DNA of 64,000 nucleotides. Source: Streptacidiphilus sp. P02-A3a. GTDB taxonomy: Bacteria > Actinomycetota > Actinomycetes > Streptomycetales > Streptomycetaceae. The translations under genes and the position numbers were made by a program. Location: positions 3,233,922 to 3,297,921 of the forward strand of contig NZ_CP048289.1 of assembly GCF_014084105.1 (NCBI RefSeq), in the 5' to 3' direction. The notes under the pieces are model-generated. The model saw only the letters and a list, made by a program, of their open reading frames with translations. It searched no databases and was not told the origin of the DNA. Positions 8,345 to 16,839 of this stretch are shown one piece after another (the first letter of the stretch is position 1; every line of letters starts with the position of its first letter).

Positions 8345-9262
8345 TCAGTCAGCGGTGAACCGGGCGGCGAAGACGACGATGTCGTCGCGCTGCTGGGCGC
8401 CGAAGGAGTCCAGCAGCGTGTCGCACAGTGCCTCGCTGTCCCGGGGCCCGTCGGCGGTGACGCGGCGCAGTCGCTCCATCGCCTCCGGCATGGGTGTGCC
8501 GCGCTTCTCGACGAGCCCGTCGGTGACCATCAGCAGGCTGGTGCCGGGCGCGAGCCGGTGGCGGGTGCCCTCCGGTTGCGGCAGTCCCAGGCCGAGCAGC
8601 GGCCCGTGGTCCTGGACGAAGGCGGTCCGGCCGGACGCGGTGCGCAGCAGCGGCGGGGGATGTCCGGCGTTGGCGATCCGCAGCCCGGCTCCGTCCGGTT
8701 CCACGAGCGCGATGCACACGGTGGCCGTCCAACCGGGACGGTGGCGGCTGAGCAGCGCGTCCAGGCGTTCGAGCAGGACGTGCGGGGCGTGGTCCTCGGC
8801 GGCGTAGGCGCGCAGGGCGTGCCGCAGCTCGCCCATGACGATGGCCGCCTGCAGGCTGTGGCCCATGACGTCGCCGACCGCCAGCAGCAGTCCGGCCGGG
8901 GTTTCGACGGCCTCGTAGAAGTCGCCGCCGATCTCGGTCTCGCTGGCCGCGGGAAGGTAGCGCACCGCCAGCTCCGTCCCGGGCACCTGGGGCAGCGTCT
9001 CCGGCAGGAAGGTGCGTTGCAGGGTGAGCGCGAGTTGGTGCTCCTCGCTGTAGAGGGCCACCACTCCGCGGTTCGTTTCCTCCAGCTCGGCGAGCAGCGC
9101 CGAGTTCAGCGTCCGCAGTCGGCTGACCTCGCCCGCCAGCCCGGTCGGCGGCGTGCCGACGGACGGCGCCGACGAGAGCGAGGGGCCGGGCGCGGACGGC
9201 CGGGCGCGGCTCCCGGTGGTTTCCTCGGCGCTGTCGGACGGGTCTTCCTGGCTCCGGAGCAC
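8345..9262 (-). CDS. SpoIIE/PP2C serine phosphatase (RsbU-like)
   Basis: Phosphatase of 305 residues without a PAS domain. Residues 1-45 are low complexity, 46-75 form a probable coiled coil (EVSRLRTLNSALLAELEETN), and the rest is the SpoIIE domain: LQRTFLPETLPQVPG, SETEIGGDFYEAV, AVGDVMGHSLQAA, NAGHPPPLL, LLMVTDGLVE and RDDIVVFAARF. It begins with GTG at 9260-9262 and ends 33 nt before the RsbQ-like gene, so it may be the first gene of the leftward set. Its target is probably one of the STAS proteins on either side. No sensor domain is evident; input may come through the coiled coil. Confidence 0.9.
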   Translation of the reverse strand: MLRSQEDPSDSAEETTGSRARPSAPGPSLSSAPSVGTPPTGLAGEVSRLRTLNSALLAELEETNRGVVALYSEEHQLALTLQRTFLPETLPQVPGTELAVRYLPAASETEIGGDFYEAVETPAGLLLAVGDVMGHSLQAAIVMGELRHALRAYAAEDHAPHVLLERLDALLSRHRPGWTATVCIALVEPDGAGLRIANAGHPPPLLRTASGRTAFVQDHGPLLGLGLPQPEGTRHRLAPGTSLLMVTDGLVEKRGTPMPEAMERLRRVTADGPRDSEALCDTLLDSFGAQQRDDIVVFAARFTAD

Positions 9263-9375
9263 GCACTCACCCTAACCAGTCGCGGGGCGCCGTCCCAGAC
9301 CCGCCTCGCGGTCGCCGGACAGGGGCCGCGGCGGGCGGACCCGGGCCGCCCGGTCAGTCCGGCACGGTCTCGTAC

Positions 9376-9399
9376 GATTTACCGACTGAGATCGGGTAC
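9376..9399 (+). promoter_or_regulatory. SigB-type stress promoter
   Basis: GATT at 9376-9379, a 14-nt spacer and GGGTAC at 9394-9399. This matches the Streptomyces SigB-family consensus GNNT-N14-16-GGGTA(C/T) exactly, 47 nt upstream of the ATG of the RsbW-like gene at 9447. It suggests that the rightward kinase-antagonist operon is under the control of the sigma factor family it regulates. Confidence 0.65.
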
Positions 9400-9446
9400 G
9401 CGAAAACAGTCCGGCACAGCACCGACGAACGAGAGGCGATCGGTTC

Positions 9447-9884
9447 ATGAACGCCCAACCAGACACCTTGAACCGCCAGGAAAGGTGGCCACTCGACCGC
9501 GGGGCGGGCACGCTCGCCGCCGCCCGCGGGTACACCCGGGACTTCCTGCGGGCCGCACCGGAGACCCCGCAGACCGTCGTGCAGGACGCCCTGATCGTGG
9601 TGACCGAGTTGGTGTCGAACGCGGTGCGCCACGCGCCGGGACCGAGCACGTTGGAACTGGTCGAACGCGCGGGCCTGCTGACCATCGCGGTGACCGACAC
9701 CGACACCAGCGCGCCGCGGCCCCGCGCCGCCGATCTCGAAGCGGGCGGCGGCGGTTTCGGCTGGCACCTGCTGGAGCGGCTGTCGCTGCGGGTCCAGGTG
9801 CAGCTGGACCCGCCTCGGGGCAAGACCGTCTCCGCGACCCTGCCGATGCGGCGGCCCCTGTCCCTGGAGGCGATGGCAGAATGA
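9447..9884 (+). CDS. HATPase_c anti-sigma factor kinase (RsbW-like)
   Basis: ATP-binding protein of 145 residues of the RsbW-related group. The N box ELVSNAVRHAPG (about 52-63) and the G box GGGGFGWHLLERLS (about 97-110) are clear. First gene of a rightward three-gene operon: its TGA overlaps the ATG of the STAS gene (ATGA). GAGAGG lies upstream of ATG 9447. Together with the STAS partners it should form a kinase/antagonist switch; the sigma factor it holds is not in the window. Paralogous to the gene at 5272-5730 but distinct in sequence. Confidence 0.87.
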   Translation: MNAQPDTLNRQERWPLDRGAGTLAAARGYTRDFLRAAPETPQTVVQDALIVVTELVSNAVRHAPGPSTLELVERAGLLTIAVTDTDTSAPRPRAADLEAGGGGFGWHLLERLSLRVQVQLDPPRGKTVSATLPMRRPLSLEAMAE

Positions 9885-10279
9885 ATCCCGTGGATATGGG
9901 AACCGCCGAGAGCGGCGGTGGCGACGACGCGTCCGACTGCCAGGCCCTGACCGTCAGCACCCGTCCCGGCAGTGCCGGTCCGGTGGTCCGGGTCGAGGGC
10001 GATCTCGACTTCGAGACCGCCGATGTTCTCCGTGACCGGGTGCGCACGCTGGTACTGCGGCCCGGTGAGCGGCTGACCCTGGATCTGGACGCGGTCACCT
10101 TCTTCGACTCCAGCGGTCTGGGCGCGCTGCTCGCGACCCGCGGCCTGGCGTTGGAAGCCGATGCCACGATCGAACTGCTGCCGCCCCCGGACCACATCGC
10201 GCGGGTGCTCGACGCCGTCGGCCTCAGTGACGTCTTCGCCGTCCGAACCGAGGCCGACGGCGAATCCACCGCTCACTGA
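9881..10279 (+). CDS. STAS-domain anti-sigma factor antagonist
   Basis: Anti-anti-sigma factor of 132 residues. STAS core: GPVVRVEGDLDFETADVL, then LTLDLDAVTFFDSSGLGALLATR with the phosphorylatable serine in DSSG. The ATG at 9881 overlaps the upstream kinase stop (ATGA) and has GGAGG 10 nt before it; a second ATG at 9895 is less likely. The immediate neighbour kinase is its probable partner. Confidence 0.9.
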   Translation: MNPVDMGTAESGGGDDASDCQALTVSTRPGSAGPVVRVEGDLDFETADVLRDRVRTLVLRPGERLTLDLDAVTFFDSSGLGALLATRGLALEADATIELLPPPDHIARVLDAVGLSDVFAVRTEADGESTAH

Positions 10280-10349
10280 GTCACCGGGCATGCATGGCGG
10301 ATGTCGGGGCAGCAGAGGGGCAACATCCTTATGTCCCTGGAGGTGGGCG

Positions 10350-10721
10350 ATGTCCCCGGAGCCCGAAGTCCTGACCGTGAGCACCACTGTCCACGAGGCG
10401 GACCGTGCCGTCGTGTCGCTGGCCGGAGAGCTCGACGCGGACACGGTCGCGGTACTCCAACACCAGTTGGCGACCCTGGTCCTGCAAGGACGCAAGCACC
10501 TGGTGCTCGACCTCGCCCTGGTCCCGTTCATGGACTCGGCCGGTCTCAACAGCGTGCTGCGGGCGCGGGCGGAGACCCTCAGGTACGGCGGCAGCCTGGC
10601 CCTGGCGGCGCCCGGTCCGGCCGTGCGCCGACTGCTCGACCTCACCGGGGTGAGCCTGACCAGCCCGCTCTACGCCAGCAGCACGGAGGCCCTGGCGGCC
10701 GTCCCGGCCCGCGCCGAATAG
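10350..10721 (+). CDS. STAS-domain anti-sigma factor antagonist
   Basis: Second antagonist of the operon, 123 residues. Core: AVVSLAGELDADTVAVLQHQL, then HLVLDLALVPFMDSAGLNSVL. The motif is DSAG rather than DSSG; the first serine, the normal phosphate acceptor, is kept. The ATG at 10350 has GGAGG about 8 nt upstream and lies 70 nt after the previous stop. Two antagonists behind one kinase may let two phosphatase inputs converge on one sigma factor. A 23-bp hairpin follows. Confidence 0.9.
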   Translation: MSPEPEVLTVSTTVHEADRAVVSLAGELDADTVAVLQHQLATLVLQGRKHLVLDLALVPFMDSAGLNSVLRARAETLRYGGSLALAAPGPAVRRLLDLTGVSLTSPLYASSTEALAAVPARAE

Positions 10722-10761
10722 CCGAATAGCCGTCCGGGCAGGTTGCCCGTGCTTGCTACCA

Positions 10762-10809
10762 CGGCATGCCTGTGGGGCGCACCGACCGGTGCGCCCCACA
10801 GGCATGCCG
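10762..10809. terminator. Perfect 23-bp stem hairpin, bidirectional terminator
   Basis: The left arm 10762-10784 and right arm 10787-10809 are exact reverse complements (CGGCATGCC...GCACCG / CGGTGC...GGCATGCCG) with a 2-nt centre. It lies between the last STAS gene and the convergent small hydrophobic protein gene and probably ends both transcripts. No T-tract. Confidence 0.8.
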
Positions 10810-10823
10810 CGGCCACGGCCCGG

Positions 10824-10985
10824 TCACCAGCGGTACCAGCGGCCGCCTCCCCCCGCGCTGCGGGCGAAGAAGCCGACGACCCACAGGACCAGGACCACCA
10901 CCGCGACCCACCACAGGATGTGAATGGCGAAACCGGCGCCACCCAGGATCAGGGCGAGCAGGAGCACCACCAGAAGAGCACCCAT
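10824..10985 (-). CDS. Small hydrophobic membrane protein (lmo0937/DUF5670-like)
   Basis: A 53-residue protein that is almost all membrane: MGALLVVLLLALILGGAGFA, then ILWWVAVVVLVLWVVGFF, ending in RSAGGGGRWYRW. It resembles the tiny two-helix hydrophobic proteins of actinobacteria and Firmicutes often linked to general stress; the family name is from memory. ATG 10985 is chosen because GGAGG precedes it by 9 nt, although in-frame ATGs lie at 10991 and 10994. Function unknown. Its place beside the sigma-factor switch genes fits a stress role. Confidence 0.75.
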   Translation of the reverse strand: MGALLVVLLLALILGGAGFAIHILWWVAVVVLVLWVVGFFARSAGGGGRWYRW

Positions 10986-11126
10986 TGTCATCATCCTCCT
11001 TCGGCAGGCGGCTGCCCCCACCTGACGGAGCCATGCGCGGCCCGCCGATAGCGCGGCGAGGGTTTCATCCCCCCGGTTGCGGCTAGCCGAGGGAAAGGGG
11101 CCGCTACCGGCTAAGAGGAGACCACT

Positions 11127-12929
11127 GTGTCCGTGAAGGTATCTGACTACGTCCTGAGCAGGTTGCGGGAGTGGGGTGTCGAGCACGTCTTCGGCTACGC
11201 GGGCGACGGGATCAACGGCCTCCTGGCCGCCTGGGGCAGGTCGGACGACAAACCGCGCTTCGTCCAGGCCAGGCACGAGGAGATGGCGGCGTTCGAGGCC
11301 GTCGGCTATGCCAAGTTCTCCGGCCGGGTCGGTGTGTGCGTGGCGACCTCCGGGCCCGGCGCGATCCACCTGCTGAACGGCCTGTACGACGCCAAGTTGG
11401 ACCACGTGCCGGTGGTCGCCATCGTCGGCCAGACCAACCGCAGTGCCATGGGCGGCTCCTACCAGCAGGAGGTGGACCTGCTCAGCCTGTTCAAGGACGT
11501 CGCCTCGGAGTACTGCCAGATGGTGACCGTGCCCGAGCAACTGCCGAACGTGCTGGACCGGGCGATGCGCACCGCGTACGCCCGACGCACCGTCACCGCC
11601 GTGATCATCCCGGCCGACGTGCAGGAGTTGGAGTACGAGGCGCCGAGCCACGCCTTCAAGATGGTGCCGTCGAGCCTGGGCCTGCCGCGGTCGGCGCCGG
11701 TCCCGGCGGAGGACGAACTCCGCCGTGCCGCCGCCGTGCTGAACGCCGGTGAGAAGGTCGCGGTGCTGCTCGGGCAGGGCGCCAGGGCGGCCCGGCCGCA
11801 GGTGGAGCGGCTGGTCGAGGTGCTGGGCGCGGGGGTGGCCAAGGCGCTGCTGGGCAAGGACGTGCTGCCGGACACCCTGCCGTACGTCACCGGTTCGATC
11901 GGGCTCCTCGGCACCAGGCCCTCGTACGAGCTGATGCGGGACTGCGACACGCTGCTGACCATCGGCTCCAGCTTCCCGTACACCCAGTTCCTGCCCGAGT
12001 TCGACCAGGCGCGGGCGGTGCAGATCGACATCGACCCGTTCATGATCGGTCTGCGCTACCCCTTCGAGGTCAACCTGCTCGGCGACGCGGCCGCGACCCT
12101 GGACGCGCTGCTGCCGCTGCTGCACCGCAAGACCGACCGCGGCTGGCAGGAGACCGTGACCGGCAACGCCGCGCGCTGGTGGGAGGTGATGGAGCGGCGC
12201 GCCGCGGTCGAGGCCGACCCGGTCAACCCGGAGCACGTGGTGCACGCCCTGGACGCGTTGCTGCCCGACGACGTGATGCTGAGCGCCGACTCGGGCTCCT
12301 CGGCCAACTGGTACGCCCGGCACCTGCGGATGCGCGGCGACATGCGCGGCTCGCTGTCCGGGAACCTGGCCACCATGGGGCCCGGGGTGCCGTACGCCGT
12401 CGGCGCGAAGTTCGCCCACCCGGACCGTCCGGCGATCGCGATCGTCGGGGACGGTGCGATGCAGATGAACGGCCTGGCCGAGCTGATCACCGTCGCCAAG
12501 TACTACCACGAGTGGTCCGACCCCAGGCTGATCGTCGCGGTGCTGAACAACCGCGACCTCAACCAGGTCTCCTGGGAGATGCGGGCGATGGAGGGGGCGC
12601 CGCAGTTCCTGCCCTCGCAGCAGCTCCCGGACGTCCCCTACGCCCGGGTCGCCGAGAACTTCGGGCTGCTGGGGATCAGCGTGGACCGGCCCGACCGGGT
12701 GGAGGCCGCCTGGCAGCGGGCGCTGGCGGCCGACCGCCCCTGCGTGATCGACTTCCGTACCGACCCGGCCGTGCCGCCGATCCCGCCGCACGCCGACTGG
12801 GCCCAGGTGAAGGCCACCGCCTCGGCCGTGCTGCACGGTGACAGCGACCGGACCGGCATGGTCCGCCAGGGCTTCAAGGCCAAGCTCCAGGAGTTCCTGC
12901 CGGGCGGCCCCAAGGAGGAGCAGCAGTGA
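11127..12929 (+). CDS. Thiamine pyrophosphate enzyme, pyruvate oxidase/dehydrogenase-like
   Basis: TPP-dependent decarboxylase of 600 residues, close to the pyruvate oxidase/pyruvate:quinone oxidoreductase branch. The N-terminal TPP domain has FGYAGDGINGL, the catalytic glutamate in ARHEEMAAFEAVGYAK (about 48-63) and TSGPGAIHLLNGLYDAK. The central domain has VLLGQGARAA. The C-terminal domain has the TPP/Mg motif VGDGAMQMNG...LNNRDLNQ (about 438-476). It would decarboxylate pyruvate or a related 2-oxo acid. Whether the end product is acetate, acetyl-phosphate or a carboligation product cannot be read. GTG start after GAGGAG. First gene of an eight-gene operon; the next gene overlaps by 4 nt. 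Confidence 0.9.
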   Translation: MSVKVSDYVLSRLREWGVEHVFGYAGDGINGLLAAWGRSDDKPRFVQARHEEMAAFEAVGYAKFSGRVGVCVATSGPGAIHLLNGLYDAKLDHVPVVAIVGQTNRSAMGGSYQQEVDLLSLFKDVASEYCQMVTVPEQLPNVLDRAMRTAYARRTVTAVIIPADVQELEYEAPSHAFKMVPSSLGLPRSAPVPAEDELRRAAAVLNAGEKVAVLLGQGARAARPQVERLVEVLGAGVAKALLGKDVLPDTLPYVTGSIGLLGTRPSYELMRDCDTLLTIGSSFPYTQFLPEFDQARAVQIDIDPFMIGLRYPFEVNLLGDAAATLDALLPLLHRKTDRGWQETVTGNAARWWEVMERRAAVEADPVNPEHVVHALDALLPDDVMLSADSGSSANWYARHLRMRGDMRGSLSGNLATMGPGVPYAVGAKFAHPDRPAIAIVGDGAMQMNGLAELITVAKYYHEWSDPRLIVAVLNNRDLNQVSWEMRAMEGAPQFLPSQQLPDVPYARVAENFGLLGISVDRPDRVEAAWQRALAADRPCVIDFRTDPAVPPIPPHADWAQVKATASAVLHGDSDRTGMVRQGFKAKLQEFLPGGPKEEQQ

Positions 12930-13372
12930 GCAGGACCGGTGGCGCGTTGGCCCGGGGCCTGGACAACGTCAGGACCGGGCGGTTCCAGCGGACCCTGGCG
13001 CTGGCCACCGCGGTGGGGGCGGTGGTCACCGCCGGGGAGATCTACCTCGAACACGACCGGGCCGGCTTCGGCAACCGGATGATGTGGTGGCCGGTCGTGC
13101 TGGGCCCGATCGGCGCGGTGGCCGGGGTGGCCGGGGTCTGCGACGAGCGGCTGGCCCGCACGCTGCTGCCGGTCGCCTCGGCCGCGATCACCGCCAACGG
13201 CGTCCAGGGCACCTACCTGCACCTGCGCGGGATCGGACAGAAGCCGGGCGGCTGGCGGATGGCCCGCTACAACGTCGAGATGGGGCCGCCGATGTTCGCG
13301 CCCGCGCTGATGAGCATGGTCGGCGGCATGGGCCTGGTGGCCGCGCTGCTGCGCCGGGAGGGAAGCCGGTGA
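12926..13372 (+). CDS. Membrane protein of unknown function
   Basis: 148 residues with about four hydrophobic segments: TLALATAVGAVVTAGEIYL, MMWWPVVLGPIGAVAGVAG, a weaker segment around LLPVASAAITANGVQG, and FAPALMSMVGGMGLVAALL. The start GTG overlaps the upstream stop (GTGA) and the stop overlaps the next start. I do not recognise a family. Placed between a TPP enzyme and a dehydrogenase pair, it could anchor the oxidoreductases to the membrane or pass electrons to quinone, but no haem or iron-sulfur motif is seen. Confidence 0.8.
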   Translation: MSRTGGALARGLDNVRTGRFQRTLALATAVGAVVTAGEIYLEHDRAGFGNRMMWWPVVLGPIGAVAGVAGVCDERLARTLLPVASAAITANGVQGTYLHLRGIGQKPGGWRMARYNVEMGPPMFAPALMSMVGGMGLVAALLRREGSR

Positions 13373-13986
13373 CCCGCTTCCCCGGGTACGACGTCCTCGA
13401 CCAGTCGCACACGTGGGACCGGGTCACCCAGGGCGTGGTCCTGGGCCGGCTCGGCCCGCAGCCCGCGCTGCGCTTCTTCACCCCCGCCGAGCAGGCCGTC
13501 GCCGCGGCCCTGTTCGACCACCTGCTCGACCTGGCCGCCGACGACCCCGCGGTCCCGGTGCTGGCGATGGTGGACGCCCGGCTGGCCGAGCTGCGGACCG
13601 ACGGCTGGCGCTACCAGGACATGCCGCCCGACGACCAGGCCTGGCAGCGCTCCCTGGCCGGTCTGGACCTCGACGCCCGCAGCCGCGGCACCGAGGGCGG
13701 CTTCGCCGCGCTGCCGCGCGAGCGGCAGGCCGAGCGGATCCAGGCGGTGCAGGACCTGGGCCCGCGGCGCTGGTACGGCCTCCCGGCCGCGCACGTGTGG
13801 AGCCTGTGGACCCGCTACGCCTGCACCGCCTACTACTCCCACCCGCAGGCCTGGAGCGAGATCGGCTTCGGCGGCCCCGCCTACCCGCGCGGCTACCTGC
13901 GGATCGGGGTGGACGCCCGCGAGCCCTGGGAGGTCGCCGACCAGGACCCCGACCAGGACCCGGTACCGCCCAAGGAGGGCCAGTGA
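13369..13986 (+). CDS. Gluconate 2-dehydrogenase subunit 3-like protein
   Basis: 205-residue protein resembling the small subunit (subunit 3) of membrane-bound gluconate/sugar dehydrogenases: FFTPAEQAVAAALFDHLLDL, an AVPVLAMVDARL region and the C-terminal WYGLPAAHVWSLWTRYACTAYYSHPQAWSEIGFGGPAYPRGY. It overlaps both neighbours by 4 nt and directly precedes the GMC oxidoreductase, the position expected for the companion subunit. No Tat signal is visible at the N-terminus (VTRFPGYDVLD), so export is doubtful. No cytochrome c subunit follows. Confidence 0.82.
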   Translation: MTRFPGYDVLDQSHTWDRVTQGVVLGRLGPQPALRFFTPAEQAVAAALFDHLLDLAADDPAVPVLAMVDARLAELRTDGWRYQDMPPDDQAWQRSLAGLDLDARSRGTEGGFAALPRERQAERIQAVQDLGPRRWYGLPAAHVWSLWTRYACTAYYSHPQAWSEIGFGGPAYPRGYLRIGVDAREPWEVADQDPDQDPVPPKEGQ

Positions 13987-15719
13987 CCCCGCCGCAACGC
14001 CACTCGGCGCTCCGCGCCGCCAGGGACACCCTGCGGCTCAACGCGGCCTCCCAACGCGAGGTGCGGGCGCGCAACGAGTCCGCCTGGCTGCTGCCCAACG
14101 ACGGGACGCGGTTCGACCAACGGCTGATCCAGGACATGCGCCGCTACCAGGAGTCCGACGAGGTCGACCTGGTCGTCGTCGGCTGCGGCGCGGGCGGCAG
14201 CGTGCTGGCGCAGCGGATGGCCCGGCACGGCTGGACGGTCGTGGTGCTGGAGGCCGGGCCGTTCTGGAACCCCGACACCGACTGGGTCAGCGACGAGGCC
14301 GGGTCGCACCAGCTGTACTGGACCGAGCCCCGGGTGATCTCCGGCGCGGACCCGGTCCCGATGGGTTCCAACAACTCCGGGCGCGGCGTCGGCGGTTCCA
14401 TGGTCCACTACGCCGGGTACACCCCCCGCTTCCACCCCTCCGACTTCCGCACCCGTACCGAGGACGGGGTGGGCGCCGACTGGCCGATCGACTACCGGGA
14501 CCTGCGGCCCAGCTACGAGCGGCTGGAACAGGAGCTGCCGGTGGCCGGACAGTACTGGCCCTGGGGCGACCCGCACGCCTACCCGTACGCGCCGCACCCG
14601 GTGGGCGGCAACGGGGAGATCTTCCTGCGCGGGGCCGCCGCCCTCGGCGTCGAGGCCCGGGTGGGCCCGGTCGCCATCGCCAACGGCCGGTTCGGCAACC
14701 GGCCGCACTGCGTCTACCGGGGGTTCTGCCTCCAGGGCTGCAAGGTCAACGCCAAGGCGTCGCCGCTGGTCACCCACGTTCCGGACGCGCTCGCGCACGG
14801 CGTCGAGATCCGCGCGGACGCCATGGCCACCCGGGTCGAGACCGACCAGCAGGGGCGGCTCGCCACCGGCGTCCGCTACGTGCGCGGCGGCCGGGAGTTC
14901 GTCCAGCGGGCGCGCAACGTGGCCGTGGCGGGCTACTCCATCGAGACCCCGAGGCTGCTGCTGAACTCGGCCAACTCCCGCTTCCCGGACGGCCTGTGCA
15001 ACGACCACGACCTGGTCGGCCGGTACCTGATGGTGCAGGGCGCGCCGCAGACCGCCGGACGCTTCACCGAGGAGATCCGCGCCTACAAGGCGCCGCCGCC
15101 CGAGGTCTCCAGCGAGCAGTTCTACGAGACCGACCCGGCCAAGCCGTACCGGCGCGGCTTCTCCATCCAGACCGTCTCGCCGCTGCCGATCACCTGGGCC
15201 GAGCACGTCGCCGCCCAGGGCCACTGGGGCCGCGACCTGCGCCGCTACCTGGACGACTACGTGCACTGGGCCACCCTCGGCGCCCTGTGCGAGCTGCTGC
15301 CGCAGCCCGGCAACCGGGTCACCCTGGCCGCGGAGAAGGACCGGCACGGCCTGCCGGTCGCCGACTTCAGCTACACCCAGTGCGACAACGACCGGCAGCT
15401 GATCAAGAGCGCCACCGCCGTCATGGAGGAGATCCTGGGCGCCGCCGGGGCGAGCGAGGTGATGACCATCGACCGCTACGCGCACCTGGTCGGCGGCTGC
15501 CGGATGGGCGCGAACGCGGCCGAGGGCGTGGTCGACCGCCAGCTGCGCAGCTTCGCGGTGCGCAACCTGCTGATCACCGACGGCAGCGTGCTGCCGACCC
15601 AGGGCGCGGCCAACCCCGCGCTCACCATCATGGCGCTGGTCGACCGGGCCGCCGCACTGCTCGCCGAAGGCGCGCGCGCCGGGCTGCGGGCCCCCGAGGC
15701 CCAGGAGGCGACGGCGTGA
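13983..15719 (+). CDS. GMC-family FAD-dependent oxidoreductase
   Basis: 578 residues, FAD enzyme of the glucose-methanol-choline family, oxidising an alcohol or sugar. Dinucleotide motif VVGCGAGGSVLAQRMA at about 61-76; GSNNSGRGVGGSMVHYAG around 130; cysteine-containing HCVYRGFCLQGCKVNAK around 240; C-terminal catalytic region HLVGGCRMG (about 500) and DGSVLPTQGAANPALTIMAL. This pattern is like the large subunit of sugar/gluconate dehydrogenases, not cholesterol or choline oxidases. Paired with the subunit 3-like gene just upstream. GTG start overlaps the previous stop. The substrate is probably an aldose or sugar acid, by context only. Confidence 0.92.
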   Translation: MTPPQRHSALRAARDTLRLNAASQREVRARNESAWLLPNDGTRFDQRLIQDMRRYQESDEVDLVVVGCGAGGSVLAQRMARHGWTVVVLEAGPFWNPDTDWVSDEAGSHQLYWTEPRVISGADPVPMGSNNSGRGVGGSMVHYAGYTPRFHPSDFRTRTEDGVGADWPIDYRDLRPSYERLEQELPVAGQYWPWGDPHAYPYAPHPVGGNGEIFLRGAAALGVEARVGPVAIANGRFGNRPHCVYRGFCLQGCKVNAKASPLVTHVPDALAHGVEIRADAMATRVETDQQGRLATGVRYVRGGREFVQRARNVAVAGYSIETPRLLLNSANSRFPDGLCNDHDLVGRYLMVQGAPQTAGRFTEEIRAYKAPPPEVSSEQFYETDPAKPYRRGFSIQTVSPLPITWAEHVAAQGHWGRDLRRYLDDYVHWATLGALCELLPQPGNRVTLAAEKDRHGLPVADFSYTQCDNDRQLIKSATAVMEEILGAAGASEVMTIDRYAHLVGGCRMGANAAEGVVDRQLRSFAVRNLLITDGSVLPTQGAANPALTIMALVDRAAALLAEGARAGLRAPEAQEATA

Positions 15720-16831
15720 CGCCCAGTACCCAACCGGTGATCGACCGGCTCGACGTGCGCTTCTACACCGTCCCCACCGAAGCGCCCGAGGCCGACGGAA
15801 CCCTCGCCTGGGACTCCAGCACCCTCGTCCTGGTCGAGGCCACCAGCGGCGACACCACCGGCCTCGGCTGGACCTACGGGGCCGCCGCCACCGCCGGAGC
15901 GGTCCGCGAGCTGCTCGCGCCGGTCGTCCTCGGCGCCGGTGCGCTGGACGTCCCGGCCCGCAACGAGTCGATGCGCCGCGCCGTCCGCAACGCGGGCGCC
16001 CCGGGGCTGGTGGCCGGGGCGCTGTCGGCGGTGGACATCGCCCTGTGGGACCTCAAGGCACGGCTGCTGGGGCTGCCCCTGGTCACCCTGCTGGGGGCCG
16101 CCCGGTCGGAGGTCCCGGTGTACGGCAGCGGCGGCTTCACCACGTACTCCGACGTCACGCTGGACCGGCAACTGGCCGGCTGGGTCCAGTACCAGGGGAT
16201 CCCGCGGGTGAAGATCAAGATCGGCGAGTCCCGCGGCGAGCGGGAGCGGCGCGACCTGGCCCGGATCCGCCGGGCCCGGGAGGCGGTCGGCGACAGCTGC
16301 GAACTCTACGTCGACGCCAACGGCGGCTACACCCGCAAACAGGCGGTGCGGGTCGCCGCCCGGTTCGCCGAACTGGACGTCCGCTGGTTCGAGGAACCGG
16401 TCTCCTCCGACGACCTGCCCGGTCTGCGCCAGGTCCGCGACGCCGTGCTGCCGGACGTCACGGCGGGGGAGTACGGCTACGACCTGCCCTACCTCACCCG
16501 GATGGCCGCCTCCGGCGCGGTCGACTGCCTCCAGGCCGACGCCACCCGCTGCGGCGGCATCACCGTCTGGCTGCGGGCCGCCGCCGTCGCCGAGGGCCTG
16601 GGCCTGCAACTGTCCGGCCACTGCGCCCCGCACGCCCACGCCCACGTGGCCGCCGCCGTCCCCAACCTCCGCCACCTGGAGTGGTTCCACGACCACGTCC
16701 GGATCGAGGGACTGTTCTTCGACGGCGCGCTGGATCCCGAGGGCGGCTCGGTGAAGCCCGGCGCGGACGGCGCGCCGGGGCACGGGCTGACCCTGATCGA
16801 GAAGCAGGCCGAACCCTACCGAACCGGATGA
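15716..16831 (+). CDS. Mandelate racemase/muconate lactonizing enzyme family (enolase superfamily) dehydratase-like
   Basis: 371-residue enolase-superfamily enzyme that abstracts a proton next to a carboxylate, usually a sugar-acid dehydratase. The second-shell KxK motif is in VKIKIG (about 165-169). Metal ligands are the Asp of VDANGG (about 199), the Glu of WFEEP (about 225) and the Glu of TAGEYGYD (about 251). A His cluster is in SGHCAPHAHAHVA (about 300-312). The overlap with the GMC gene suggests that it acts on the oxidised product of that enzyme, for example an aldonate to 2-keto-3-deoxy acid. The exact substrate is not shown. Confidence 0.9.
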   Translation: MTPSTQPVIDRLDVRFYTVPTEAPEADGTLAWDSSTLVLVEATSGDTTGLGWTYGAAATAGAVRELLAPVVLGAGALDVPARNESMRRAVRNAGAPGLVAGALSAVDIALWDLKARLLGLPLVTLLGAARSEVPVYGSGGFTTYSDVTLDRQLAGWVQYQGIPRVKIKIGESRGERERRDLARIRRAREAVGDSCELYVDANGGYTRKQAVRVAARFAELDVRWFEEPVSSDDLPGLRQVRDAVLPDVTAGEYGYDLPYLTRMAASGAVDCLQADATRCGGITVWLRAAAVAEGLGLQLSGHCAPHAHAHVAAAVPNLRHLEWFHDHVRIEGLFFDGALDPEGGSVKPGADGAPGHGLTLIEKQAEPYRTG

Positions 16832-16839
16832 GAGGCACC

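Noticed and set aside
11050..11110. SigB-type promoter before the TPP enzyme gene (GGTT...GGGAAA)
   Set aside because: The spacing is only about 12 nt and the -10 box is GGGAAA, so it does not meet the consensus used for the site at 9376.
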